Positions 11,301 to 21,287 of a DNA stretch of 64,000 bases are shown here, in pieces (positions within the stretch are counted from its first letter, which is position 1; every line of letters starts with the position of its first letter). Source of the DNA: Mesostigma viride (lineage: Eukaryota > Streptophyta > Mesostigmatophyceae > Mesostigmatales > Mesostigmataceae). Location: contig RPFO01000065.1 of the NCBI GenBank assembly GCA_009746045.1, forward strand, positions 3,578,061-3,642,060, read 5' to 3'. Under the pieces are notes generated by a model. It had not been told where the DNA came from and searched no databases. It worked only from the letters and a program-made list of their open reading frames with translations. The position numbers and the translations under genes are program-made.

Positions 11301-13742
11301 TGGCGCCCTCCTGCATACAGTATCACAATACTTCAACTACATATCCTTCTATTGTCCTTCTATTGCATATCGTGTATGCGAGAAGATATTTGAAAAGTAA
11401 CTTCTTAACCCGTGCTGAACGACGACGCCAGCAATCGTCACCGCCAAGGCCCAGGTTTTGCGCCCTCACTCATCGTCCATCCATTTTGCATGTGGTACTG
11501 CTACGCACACCCCTGCATGTTGCCAGCTGGCCAACCTTGTGGGCTACAAAGTCGGCACCGAAGGCGGCATGGGCCTCCTCCACATCTTCCTGACGGGCTC
11601 ATCCCCAGGAAGTACGTCTTATGCCTGCGCCGTACGGTTGTTTAAACCTTGCGTCCTGGGTGACAGAAAGGCATTGGACAGACTACTGGGCGGACTACTT
11701 GGGCGGACTTGGCAGCATTAGCTGGTGGAGGCTGGGGTTGATCGATTACTAGGGGAAACTCCATTGGCTGACTGGTAACTCTGTACCATTGTGGTCCAAT
11801 GGTTATCCTAAGGGGCATTAAGAAGCATTACCATGAACGTTTCTGGGGGCCTGCGAGGGGCGTCTCTGGAGAGGTCAGATTGCCTGTTCCCATTGCTGGG
11901 GTGCCCCATTGGCATGCGTACTGGCACATGTGGGGTCTTCTTGTAGGCATTGTAGCAGGGGAGCAGGGGAGCAGGGGAGCAGGGGAGCAGGGGAGCAGGG
12001 GAGCAGGGGAGCAGGGGAGCAGGGGAGCAGGGGAGCAGGGGAGCAGGGGAGCAGGGGAGCAGGGAAGCAGGGGAGCAGGGGAGCAGGGGAGCAGGGGAGC
12101 AGGGGAGCAGGGGAGCAGGGGAGCAGGGGAGCAGGGGAGCAGGGGAGCAGGGGAGCAGGGGAGCAGGGGAGCAGGGGAGCAGGGGAGCAGGGGAGCAGGG
12201 GAGGGTGGGAGCGTCTGGAGGTATCTTGGGGCATCCATGCACGATAATGCCCAAGTTTAATGCCCATGTCATGTGCCCGTGTACAGTGCCCATGTCCCAT
12301 GCTTATGCCTGTTCAGGAGGTTAGAATATCCCCATCCCCTGAAGCAAGTGCTCCTGAAAAACCATGGCTAAACAGTTCGGCTGACTCTCTGTCGGTCGCC
12401 TGTGGACAGGTGGCATGCATGCTGGGGAGGGGGGCCCGCCCGCCCACCTGCAGCCTGTTCTGTGCCTCGCCGTGCTTTTTGCAATGACCCAGGTGAGGGG
12501 GCGAGTATTTTGTGGCACACACTTCTGCAATGACCTGCGGTGGGGTGGCAAACGCCTCTTGCATTTACCAGGTGATAACATAGATGTTGTTTGTAACGAA
12601 GCTGTGGAGGGAGCAAAAGGTCATGCAATGTGCAAAAGCATGCGACCTAAAACATCAGCATTTGTAGCACCTGTTTTACGCACCTTTTGTTTTGCAGGAG
12701 GGATAGCGTGCAAGCATAAGTGAAATGATCCTTGTGCTATGGTGATGGCCGGAATGCATGGTGCTGCAGCTAGGGACAGCACATTGCCGTATTCACATGT
12801 TCACATGCATCAGCGCAGTACCTTAGAAAATGATACACTCTCCTGTAGTCCCGTTGCGCTTGTACTTGCACCATCCCAGGTTGACAAGCACAGTGTGAGC
12901 AGAACGTCAAGCATGTAGAGCTTGTAGAATTAGAGCTCAGATTTGAGGGTGCAATGCTGGTAAGAACGGTGGCCCTTTGACCCAACTTTACGAGTAGACG
13001 GTGGGTAATACATAGTACAGGGGGAAAACCGGTATTCCCTTAAGTCAGCCAGCTGTCGCCCTGTAATGCGAGCCACGTGCGCAGGATCCCATGTTCACCT
13101 TATCAGCGCGCAATCGCCTCCCCTCGTCATCCCAGAATCAGAGCTAGGTGCTTACTGCATGGTCATTGGCAACAGCTACGTACTGGCGATGCATTGACAT
13201 TTGAGCTGCTGCTGTGATGACAATGGGATGACTGGCTGTATGGCAACAACTCAGTAACAATTTGGTGTGGACATAAATGCACCCTCGCTTCGAATGGTCC
13301 ATGTTCCGTCGCACACTCCCTGTTGTGTTATTGGCTTGTGGTCCTGCATCACTTTGGGTATGTTGAAGGTCTTTCCCTGACCCCAGGAGCTTCCTTTTAG
13401 GCAGGACCTTTCAGCCGGGCAGGGAAATGACATAAATACAGGCACTCCTGCAGGCCTAGGGCGTCCTGCAGGTTTCGGCAAGGGGGTGCTACACTGACCT
13501 CAAGTGTTATGCTACAAACAGAGTTTTGCTATCTCCTTATTGCGGGCTGCGTGACCAGGACCACTTCATACATACGTGTCCCATAATGCAGGCCCTTTTT
13601 ATTGTCCAAGGATAGGCATCAAACACGCTAATTGCCGTCGTTCCGCCGGAGCTGTGCGTCTGTGCAGGTTATGTTTGGCATAAGAGAAGAAGAGCAGCGC
13701 ACGAGGCGCCTCCGCCTGGCTGCTGTGGGGAAGGCCAAGTGA
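2389..13742 (+). CDS. GUP1/HHAT-like MBOAT O-acyltransferase, 3' exons
   Basis: Membrane-bound O-acyltransferase of the Gup1 (glycerol uptake/GPI-anchor remodelling) and HHAT branch, a multi-pass ER protein. Exons assigned by conserved blocks and GT/AG sites: 2389-2502, 3580-3704, 4560-4617, 5759-5845, 8538-8623, 9130-9222, 9779-9860, 10707-10784, 11527-11631, 12454-12492 and 13668-13742 (stop). Phases join without a break, giving 313 residues. Landmarks in order are LYAPLFIAGPHVSFNAYVSQ; WLKFLLIWRFFRFWALLDGI; FWKSWHASFNRW; YLYIPLGGKR; the MBOAT histidine block VALWHDLEW, whose W codon is split by an intron; LANLVGYKVGTEGG; and the C-terminal VMFGIREEE typical of Gup1. The first visible exon matches about residue 297 of the 560-residue yeast protein, so the N-terminal exons are missing. 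The exact ends of exons 9 and 10 are the least certain. Introns hold repeats and a foldback element. Confidence 0.9.
3171..3206. repeat. Perfect 36-bp palindrome
   Basis: GTTCCCAAAGGTCGGTCA is followed at once by its exact reverse complement, with no spacer and no mismatch. It lies in an MBOAT intron (2503-3579). Confidence 0.95.
4887..5112 (+). mobile_element. SINE-like family A with 12-bp target duplication
   Basis: The element (4899-5100) is flanked by perfect copies of ATGGTGAAGGTC at 4887-4898 and 5101-5112. It begins CTCACACAGGACATATTGCACCC, contains the GATCAAAAGCACTTCGG block, and ends in a hairpin (GTGCTCC ... GGGAGCAC) followed by TTTAAATAATTAATCA. It lies in the MBOAT intron 4618-5758. 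The 12-bp duplication, short length and A/T-rich tail point to target-primed retrotransposition. The same 3' hairpin is found at the ends of the LINE copies at 53.7, 34.3 and 55.7 kb. Confidence 0.85.
5860..6815 (-). other. Unrecognised, possibly decayed coding sequence inside MBOAT intron
   Basis: On the minus strand three overlapping frames (within 6421-6813, 6001-6375 and 5778-6065) look like protein rather than noise, with phrases such as KLLYSEGKGDIAECFIRQW and HFDSLAHWDKANLSWLV. The frames are interrupted. I do not recognise a family. It could be the remnant of a mobile element or of a gene nested in the intron. Confidence 0.3.
7025..8002. mobile_element. Foldback/MITE-like element with long inverted arms
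   Basis: The left arm (about 7025-7180) and right arm (about 7845-8002) are inverted copies of each other with scattered differences. Shared blocks include CCCATTTTC-GAAGAACCAA, GAAGAAAGGGCG, GGAGAGGTGCG and GATCTCGGCGCAAAACTC. Between the arms is a 540-bp tetranucleotide satellite. There is no open frame for a transposase, so it is non-autonomous. I could not define clean terminal target duplications. It lies in the MBOAT intron 5846-8537. Confidence 0.75.
7239..7775 (+). repeat. Composite tetranucleotide satellite GGAC, GGAG, GGGC
   Basis: Three successive arrays: (GGAC)n from about 7246 to 7400, (GGAG)n with GGAC/GGA interruptions from about 7411 to 7670, and (GGGC)n from about 7676 to 7775. 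The sense strand of the MBOAT transcript is the G-rich one. Long open frames in all phases are artefacts. Confidence 0.95.
8609..8753 (+). repeat. Tandem copies of MBOAT exon end plus 5' splice site
   Basis: The exon tail and donor GGTGGCTGGTCCGGTAAGA (donor GT at 8624) is followed by four imperfect copies of GGTGGCTGGTNCNGTA. Each keeps a GT at the matching place (8659, 8685, 8713, 8748; hexamers GTATGT, GTATGT, GTACGT, GTAAAT). Spacing is 26 to 35 bp. Confidence 0.85.
11069..11122. repeat. 18-bp tandem repeat, three copies
   Basis: CACATTTGTGACATGGAC is repeated three times, the last copy altered, inside the MBOAT intron 10785-11526. Confidence 0.85.
11954..12205. repeat. 8-bp satellite (GGGAGCAG)n, about 31 copies
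   Basis: A nearly pure run of GGGAGCAG with one A-for-G change near 12065, inside the MBOAT intron before exon 12454. Open frames reading GEQGSRGA or SPAPLLPC are artefacts. Confidence 0.95.
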
Positions 13743-14026
13743 CATGGAGGGTTACACCAAATCAAGGGGCATCCCTCTAGCTGCTCTAGGGTGACATCCT
13801 TCTCTGCTTCATGTGTATACTGTTGATGTCACAGGGAGGGAATAACATGTTCTGGGACTTGATTTTGCATGCGACGGTGCTCTCTCCCTCTCCAAGGAGA
13901 CACATTAACGAGCTAGTGGCAAAGTCTTCTGGCCGGCTTGAGCGATTTAATTCTGAAAGCTCCCTCGATCCCATGACAGTAGTGGGTGATTACCCCCGGC
14001 GGGTAAATCATGCAACGGGATGAATT
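13743..14026. other. 3' flank of MBOAT gene
   Basis: This should include the 3' untranslated region. I see no conserved frame and no repeat. Confidence 0.4.
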
Positions 14027-14264
14027 AGTTACTTAATTAATTAAACTCGTGCTCCCGTTGGGGAGTCACGGAGCACCGGGGTGCTTTTGATCCCTGTATG
14101 TGCACAGCAGGAAGAAAAAGCAGAGACCCCCCTTCTCCTTCATGCCAGAGGCATGCCACAGCTGCAATCGGACACGATAGACGATCCGGCAAGTTCTGTG
14201 GGTGCAATAAGACCCATGTGAGCATATCACAACAAGGAGCGTGGGTAAGTAATCTGATCATAGC
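14027..14264 (-). mobile_element. SINE-like family A copy
   Basis: Minus-strand copy. Its AATTAATTAA tail is at the low coordinate, then the hairpin (GTGCTCC ... GGGAGCAC) and the GCACTT-type block. The body has CATGCCAGAGGCATGCCACA (on the + strand), and the 5' end is at the block reading GGGTCTTATTGCACCC on the minus strand. It matches 14936-15192 closely over its whole length. Confidence 0.8.
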
Positions 14265-14935
14265 CACCCACATCTGCAACGTCGCCCACATCTGTTAGGT
14301 GCTGCCCCTTGGCACAAGCTCTACAAACAGGTCGTGGACGTACCGGCTGGATCTTGTAGTATCTCCGCACATCTGAACCCAGTGATGCCAGATCTCCTTT
14401 GCGGCCGTTCCGAGCTTGGCACTGGATTAATTCGTTGTCCACACCGTCCCGTCGCTGCAGCAACACGATGTTTTATGGTATACGAGGGTTTTGGGTTCCC
14501 GCCGCACATTTGAAAGTGCTGTCCTCCGGATTTTTGCCTAAAGTTGCACCGTGTGCAGTTCTTGGACGTTTGGAAACATGGCATGGCTAACGTAATGACT
14601 GACTAGCTAGACCTTTTCAGTGGTTTCCCATCTGCGGGTATTTCCTCGTAAATGGTGGGAGAGCAAACCCAGCAATGGTGCTCACCACTAGACACTCCCG
14701 GCCAGTTAGTAGGCTCGAATTAAATATACGCCCGGTCTCATTTCAAGCAAGCTGTTTCCGGCCCCACCGTCTAGTAGGTCATCGAGTCGCTCTACTCGTA
14801 AGCCAGCCATAATTTCAATGCACAAGGCTACACATTTCCATCTCTATTCATATTGATCCCTCCTCGATATTCATCATATCCTGAATGACTCGAAAACGCG
14901 GACAAGATAACGGCAGGCCCAAGCTACCATGCATT
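14265..14935 (+). mobile_element. Penelope-like element, 5'-truncated 3' end (about 670 bp)
   Basis: Matches the minus strand of 30490-29870 through the C-terminal coding end and 3' untranslated region: blocks GGTGCTGCCCCTTGGCAC, TTCTTGGACGTTTGGAA, TAGACCTTTTCAGTGGTTT and CACTAGACACTCCCGGCC. The reading frame is broken. It is flanked on both sides by minus-strand family A SINEs. Confidence 0.75.
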
Positions 14936-15192
14936 AATTAATTAATTAATTAATTAATTAAACTCGTGCCCCCGTTGGGGAGTCGCGGAGCACCGAAGTG
15001 CTTTTAATCCCTGTGTGTGCACTACAGGAGAAAGGGCAGAGACCCCCAGTCTCCTTCATGCCAAAGGCATGCCACAGCTGCAATCGGGCGCGGCTAGCTA
15101 AAGGACAGGCTAACGATCCGGCAAACTGTGGGTGCAATAAGACCCATGTGAGCATATCATAGCAAGGAGCGTGGGCAGGTAATCTGAACATA
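14936..15192 (-). mobile_element. SINE-like family A copy with (AATT)n tail
   Basis: Minus-strand copy with a clean (TTAA)n tail of about 30 bp at the low coordinate, the 3' hairpin, and a full body up to CATAGCCAGG near 15192. With 14027-14264 and 4899-5100 it defines a family of roughly 200-260 bp. Confidence 0.8.
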
Positions 15193-16545
15193 GCCAGGGC
15201 GTAGCATGGCTGTACTAGGACTAGGCTAAGGCTATGGCTGGTTGTGTACCGTGCGTTGGCGGCACGTGACTAGGTGTGTTGGCACAGCTAGGCAACATTC
15301 TAGGCATGGCTGCCTTAGCGGCAGTGACGCCAATGGTTACAAGCTAGGGCTATTGCTATTCTAGCCCGCTGGGGGCGTCCACATCTTGTGGTTGATCATC
15401 AGGTCCCCGCCCCTCCAGTACACCTTGGGCTTCTGGGGGTCCTGCTTATGGCGGAGGTATTCCGGCCACAGGTCGCGTCGCTGCTGTTGCTGAGCGGGGG
15501 TGAGGTCGTCATCCAGCGTCCAGGTGAGGTCGTGCAACCGCTTGCGACGAGAGAGGAACCGCTGCTTATCCTCAGGGGAGGGGAAGGTGAGTAGGACTGG
15601 TGCCCAGGGGAGCCGCCTTGTCCCGTGAGTGGGGAAGGCGGTGGCACCCACGCAGTTCTACCTCACCTACCAGGCCCATGAGGGTAAGAAGCTGGTTCTT
15701 GAGCTCGTCAGCAAGAGAGGTTGACGTCTCACCTGGCTTCTGGGGGAAGCGACGTAGCACCACTCGGCACGAGTTCGCGGCGAGCGCGGTCGGTGACCAC
15801 CCGTTGCTGGGCCTGGCGGTGGTCATCCTCCAGCTCCTGGAGCTTTGTGGCGATGACGTCGGTGGTGGAGGCGGTCGCTGACCGCAGCAGGACCGTCCGC
15901 GTAGGAGAGCGGCGGGAGGTCGCCAGCATCCTGCCGGGGTGGCTGGGATGCAATGGTGGCCGTCTGCTCTGCTATCTTGGGGACGTACCTGTGTGGCCAG
16001 GGCCTCGGTGTGCATGGGCGGTGATGGCCTCAAGCTTCTTCAGGAGCACGCCACACTTGCCCTCCACCTGGTTAAGGCGAGAGACAAGTGCAGCATGCGT
16101 TTCCGAAGCCTGCGCCGCGGTGTGTAGCGCCGTGAACTGGGGTTGTAGCTTGTGGACGACCTTGGTTTCCACGTTGGAGACCCGGGCTTCCACCGTGTTG
16201 AGCGTGGTGTTCAGCGATGTCAGCTTCTCGGCCAGCGGCCAGGTCACGTGCTCCTCCAGCACTGCGCGGATGTCATCCTTGCAGAGGGAGGGAGCCGATC
16301 GTGGGGCAGCCGGCTGTGCGAGGCTCGAGTTGATCGCTCTGGTGATGTCGCCGACGCAGCGCTGGTAGTGGCTGGTCAAGATAAACAGGCGTTGGCTTGG
16401 TTCGTCAAACTGGTAGAGCCAGGACATGTCGCGGTAGTCGATAGCCGCCCCCCCCTTCGGGGTCACGAAGAGCTTCCGTTCCTGTACGAGGAACTCGAGA
16501 ACCTCGATGCATTCCTGCGGCGACAGTCTCTGCCACTCGACGAGC
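15190..16545 (-). mobile_element. LINE ORF1p-like fragment, copy 1
   Basis: On the minus strand, 16466-15972 is an open frame rich in heptad-like coiled coil (for example LNQVEGKCGVLLKKLEAI). Downstream frames carry a block with QELEDDHRQAQQRV and then a region resembling the RRM plus C-terminal domain of L1-type ORF1p: VLLTFPSPEDKQRFLSRRK, LTWTLDDDLTPAQQQQRRDL and PKVYWRGGDLMIN. In ORF1p families these domains trimerise and bind the element RNA. The order coiled coil, RRM, CTD supports the call. The frame shifts between parts, so this is a degraded copy. It carries the ORF1-type region only; RT fragments lie separately. Confidence 0.6.
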
Positions 16546-16605
16546 TACCATGCATGGTCCGGATTCTCCCGATTTCTGTCGTGCGCTGGTTGTCTCCTTG
16601 ATAGC
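16545..16605 (+). mobile_element. Penelope-like element, 3'-end fragment
   Basis: CATGGTCCGGATTCTCCCG and GCGCTGGTTGTCTCCTTGAT, the terminal 60 bases of the Penelope-like family, truncated upstream. It separates the two ORF1p copies. Confidence 0.7.
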
Positions 16606-17398
16606 CAGGACGTAGCATGGCTGTACAAGGGCTAATCTAAGGCTATGCATGGCTGCATGGTTGTGTACTGTGCATTAGCGGTGCACGTGACTAGGTACAT
16701 GGTGGCACGGCTAGGCGCAAACATTCTAGGCATGGCGGCAGTGACTACCAATGATTACAAGCTAGGGCTATTCTAGCCCGCAGGTGAGGGGGCGTCCACA
16801 TCTCCTGGTTGATCATTGATCAGGTCCCCGCCCCTCCAGTACACCTTGGGCTTCTGGGGCTCCTGCTTGTGGCGGATCGAGGCATTAACAGGCCACAGGT
16901 CACGTCGCTGCTGCTGCTGAGCGGGGTTCAGGTCGTCGTCCATGCAGCGTCCAGGTGAGGTCGTGCAACCTCTTGCGACAAGGAAGGAACCGCCGCTTGT
17001 CCTCAGGCCGGGGAGGGGAAGGTGAGGAGGACTGGTGGGGGAGCCGCCTTGTCCCGTGAGTGGGGAAGGCGGTGGCACCCGCGCAGTTCTACCTCACCTA
17101 CCAGGCCCATGAGGGTATAACCGGGAAGCCAGGGTCCTTGAGCTCGTCGACAAGGGTGGTTGACGTCTCCCATGCCACCTGGCTTCTGGGGGAAACGACG
17201 CAGCACCACTTGGCATTCGCGACGAGCGCGGTCGGTGGCCTCCCGTTGTTCGGCCTGGCGGTGGTCCTCCAGCTCCTGAATCGAGTTTCGTGGCGATGGC
17301 CGGTCAGTGGTTGATCGAGGCGGTCGCTGACCGCAGCAGGTCCACATAGGAGAGCGGCTGGAGGTCGCCAGCATCCTGCCGGGGTGGCTGGGATGCGA
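16604..17398 (-). mobile_element. LINE ORF1p-like fragment, copy 2
   Basis: A diverged direct copy of 15190-15945. Both start at TAGCCAGG-CGTAGCATGG and run through the same ORF1p C-terminal and RRM blocks (DDDLNPAQQQQRRDLWP, FPQKPGG). This copy stops at GGCTGGGATGCGAT, where the AT-rich tail of the next LINE begins. Several small insertions and deletions separate the two, so the duplication is not recent. Confidence 0.6.
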
Positions 17399-18330
17399 TT
17401 AAATTAAATTAAATTAAATTAAATTAAATTAAATTATAACATGCCTCCGTTGGGAGATCATGTAGCACATTTTCCATGATGGATGGGTGGAGTGGAGGAA
17501 GCCGCGTAATCGAACAAACCTAACTCTAACTAAGCTATCTAGTCTAGAAAATCCTAACTACACTACTCATCAAAACGCCTCCTCCTTTTGGGGGGAGGTG
17601 GCTTGCCCACAGGGGCTGGCGTGTGAGCCTTGACAATCTTCTGCCACCGCGCGCGTCTTGTCCTGCATGGCAGTCCAAAGCAAGGGAGAGAGAGTGGATG
17701 CGGTGTTCAAACTGGGCAGGGACCACTAGGTCGGCCAGCAACATCTGGGTGTAGTTCATGGCATGCGTAGTGTTTCCCTATACCCTTTTTGGAATGTTCT
17801 TGGGGCCAGGCCAGGTCAAAATATGCCGCCCTAGCTGGTTGGCCAAGCCGCTGGGGGCCGGCCAGACCAAGGGCGGTACACGTTGACCTGGCTGGTGCGA
17901 GCAAGATGTCCTACAAATGCTATCCTACGCTGCCTAATCTCGTCCGAAATACGAGGCATACCCCGATACAAAGACTCTAATGACCTACGCTGGGAAACCC
18001 CTACGTTTAGGACCTGTCGGAGCATCCTGTAAACCGTGCCGTCTAGCTTAGCTGTCAGTGTTTCCGTGAGTGTCCACGCCTCGGCGCCATACGTGAGCAT
18101 CGTGAGGACGAGGACCTTGAATCAGTTAGAGCATGCGCTTGCAGTGCTCGCCCAGGCCCTTGTTGGAGCGCCAGTAGGTGTTGAGCGAACGAAGCCTATT
18201 GCCCAGGCCAGGCCGATGCGGATGTCCACATCGTCTGCAGTGTCAGGGAGCATGCTCCCCAACAGTTTGAAGCGATCGCGGATCGGGACCTCCGTCCCGT
18301 TGAATGAGCAGGCGCTGGGATACGATGGTG
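17399..18330 (-). mobile_element. LINE 3' half (RT thumb and 3' end), lineage 2
   Basis: Minus strand. The open frame 18379-18122 and the frame 18100-17831 carry RT thumb and post-RT motifs: FKLLGSMLPDTADDVDIRI, then MLTYGAEAWTLT and the LRQVLNVG/RRIAFVGHLART region. The 3' end at the low coordinate has the CTCC-AACGGAG hairpin and a pure (TTAAT)n tail (about 17400-17440). The catalytic part of the RT is missing, so it is a 5'-truncated copy. A second 3' end of this lineage is at 55506-55680. Its tail hairpin is shared with SINE-like family B. Confidence 0.75.
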
Positions 18331-18337
18331 CCGTCTG

Positions 18338-18654
18338 CTCCGCTATTCTGATTTGGCACGCCACAAAGGTGAAAACCATGTGCGTTCAGTGCCGGTCCGC
18401 GGAAAACGCGATCTGCATGCAAATGAATCCGACCGGAATCGAACTGGGGACCTCTCGCACCAACTTTTGCTGACTATAGGACGGACGTCTCCGGATCCTT
18501 AGAAGGCATCGCCAACTTACCGACCTACAGTCATCCGCAAAAGTTCTCGATCCTTTCCGGGGAGTGATGCAAGCCAAGTTCGGATTTGGTACTAGATAAA
18601 TCATTCGAGATCTGTGCATGTGTAGGAGTACTACACACGTGTCCACTCCGCTAT
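18338..18654 (-). mobile_element. tRNA-like SINE (family D) with 9-bp target duplication
   Basis: The element (18347-18645) is flanked by CTCCGCTAT at 18338-18346 and 18646-18654. On the minus strand it contains an A-box-like TAGTCAGCAAAAGTTGG and a B-box-like GTTCGATTCC about 20 bases later, matching RNA polymerase III internal promoters. The only other copy, at 57703-57988, has its own target duplication. The anticodon arm is missing, so it is not a functional tRNA gene. Confidence 0.85.
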
Positions 18655-18790
18655 CTTTGGGACCTGTGTTGCCACGGCCTCGGTGTCGGGGGGTGATGGC
18701 TTCAAGCTTCTTTGTCGCGTTCGCGTGCCATATCATCCTGGACTGGTCATTACCGCTACTTGGAATGCATCCACTATCAGCGGTAATCAT
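18655..18790 (-). mobile_element. LINE ORF1p fragment interrupted by SINE-D
   Basis: Continues the sequence before the SINE and matches 15960-16040, for example CCTCGGTGT and GTGATGGC-TCAAGCTTCTT, encoding KKLEAIT on the minus strand. Confidence 0.55.
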
Positions 18791-20640
18791 GTGTGTGATA
18801 TGCCACCTCCCCCCCCACTCTTTAGCTCACAACAACGTGAGAGCAAAAAGTGAAAGAAAGGCATCTCACACAAAAGAAGGAAGCCCAAAGAGGGCGTCAT
18901 TCCAGATGTAGCAGCCAAAAAAAAAAAGAAAATCCAGCAGCTCAAAGATGCTTTTCCAGGATCAGCAACAACCTTAACGGCGGGGCTTCTTCCCACGCGC
19001 ATGGTTGTCGTGCATGGGCGCAATTTTCCCGTGCATTCGCGGGAAGCATCTCCACGTCTCAGGAAGTGCGGCATGCATGCTTTTAAAGGCTTAGCAATAA
19101 CCCCTTCAATGGCTTTTTACAGGGAAAAGCCTAACCTGTTCAGATGCTTTTGAAGGCTAAGCAATAACCTCTTCCTTGTGCTTCCCTGGGTGAAGCAGGA
19201 GGAACCCCTGAAGGCTGGCCGGACTGAACCCATCATGGGTTGTTCGTCCGTTTGAAAATGAGTTGTAATGTTGTAGTTGTAAGAGCAGCTGTGAGGCCCC
19301 TTGGGTGACGCCACTGCAGGCCCCTTGTGGCGGCAGTGTGCGTGTGTTCCCGACCTAGTTCCTACTGGCACGCATGCCAACGACGACCAGCTGGGTTGCC
19401 CGAAGGCCCTGTTGTCCCTTGTCTCGTTCTAGTCTTACACACATTCTTAGCAAAACCAATACATTGTCGTATCCGTCAGTCCATCCTCATGGCAACTGAC
19501 TGCATGCAACCACTCACGGGGGCTGCTCCGGGCTGCTCGAACTATTTCACCCCATCATGAAGACAACAAACCAGTTGTGAGGGAGAGAAACGGACGAACA
19601 ACGACCACCATGGTTCGTCGCTCATCCTTCTATACTGCTCAAAGCTCAAGCCTGCATGGCGGCTGGAGCCACTAGCGCCACTTTTGACATCAGCCAATCA
19701 TAACATTGTCTAATTTCCAACAAGCTAAACTTCAAGCTTTAACTGTCAAGCGAACACAAATATACAAGGGCAAATCTATCGGCCATGCCAGGCACCGCCT
19801 GGGGCTTCCTTGCATTTGTGTCTGGTGTCCCACGTTGACATCCTGAAATTGCACAGCTGCTTGAGCAGTGCCTCGCCAGCTTGCTGTGTACCAGCATTCG
19901 GCAAACTGCCCTTGTGACGAATGTCAGTGAAATTCAGGTCCGCCCAAAAGTTCCGTCAGCAAATTCAGCGGGCTTGGCGCGTAAGTACAACTGAGATCCG
20001 CGGCGTCAGTACCGGGCCGCGGTATAGCAACCCGCACAAAGGCTGCGGACGTCAGAATTACGCTAAAATCTGAATTGCGGACGTTATAAATCACGCACGC
20101 GACATCTTCATGAGCACGCAGCACTGAGCAACGGGATTGAATTCAGTGCTCTTGATCACGTGGTCCCCCAACACTGGAACACGATACGTACTAATAAATG
20201 AATTAACTATATTTCATGCAACGCGTTCGCTCAAAATCCGCTTATGAAATTCTGCGCACGGATCGACATGTCGCAATGATCACAGCACCTATTAATTTGA
20301 ATTATATATTTATGCAATTCATTCAAATATCTATGTACAATTTGATGTGAATTGTATTTAGTTGCACATATGCTCGTACGTCGGGGCTGGATTTATCAAT
20401 CATACTAATTTAAAATTTTAGTTGTGGCAATTTGATAACAAACTGAAGCTGGATATATGCACATGCCCATGTGCACATGCTAGCTTAACATTGGTTTCCG
20501 ATAAAAATGTTATATATTGCGACCACATTCAGCCATACGGGTTGTCTCTTTGATACACATATGGCGGCATCTTCTTGTCATTCATGAAGATTAATGCACT
20601 GGAATACACCAGGGTAACATCGGTCAGACAACGTCTCCCA
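18791..20640. other. Long stretch without recognised gene
   Basis: About 1.85 kb. Two imperfect copies of a block with GATGCTTTT ... GCAATAACC lie near 18945 and 19145. From about 19700 the sequence becomes AT-rich with no conserved frame. Confidence 0.4.
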
Positions 20641-20930
20641 TTAACTAATTAATTAATTAAGAACATAGCTCCGTGGGGAGCATATGTAGTGGGGAGCATA
20701 TGTAACACATAGCCCTGAGAAGGGGCATCGAAGGGTTTTTGATACAGTCTGGGCTACAACCTGCAGGTGGAGGATGAAAACTGTCACCTGCTCTGGGTGC
20801 ACAATGTGCACCTGCACCACCATGATGGATCATGCATCCCGATCATGCTCGCACCGGGCGGCTTGGGGAGATGGCCTAGAAGGCCTGCATGACATATGGG
20901 GTGGAAGATGTATATGGCTAGGCTATAGCT
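20641..20930 (-). mobile_element. SINE-like family B, copy 3
   Basis: An AATTAATTAA tail at the low coordinate is followed by GAACATAGCTCC, then two tandem copies of GTGGGGAGCATATGTA, then the family body matching 1145-1368. I place it on the minus strand, 3' end at the low coordinate. It lies just beyond the 3' end of NAA30. Confidence 0.65.
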
Positions 20931-21287
20931 GGTGCATGGCATCTCAGCAGACAGTAACTCTCTGCATGGGCAAAGCATGACATGAACGTTTCCCATGGCC
21001 AGCCCCATGTAGCATTCTTGGTGTTTGCTGCAAACAAATGCAAGAGATGCTTATTGCTCCGCTGCAGAAAAGTGTTTTACCCACAGGAGTGTGCTCAAGT
21101 GCACCCAGGCCATGAATGTGCATGATAAATAAGTAGAAAAGCTACGCCTGCATGCACGTTGCATGATTGACATAGGCAGAGCTGCCCCACCCCCCGTACA
21201 AGGACTTCAAACCAAAAACCTTACCACGATACTTCTTGAGACGTGTACCCTGGCCGCAACTGATTGGCAGGATCCCCCCGAAAAGCC

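Noticed and set aside
15190-17398. The two direct copies as long terminal repeats of an LTR retroelement
   Set aside because: Each copy contains ORF1p coding sequence, the interval has no gag-pol, primer site or TG...CA ends, and copy 2 is cut by a LINE tail. A LINE duplication explains it better.
18347-18645. A functional tRNA gene on the minus strand
   Set aside because: A- and B-box-like motifs are present but too close together. The anticodon arm is missing and the T stem does not pair. Two dispersed copies with target duplications show a SINE.
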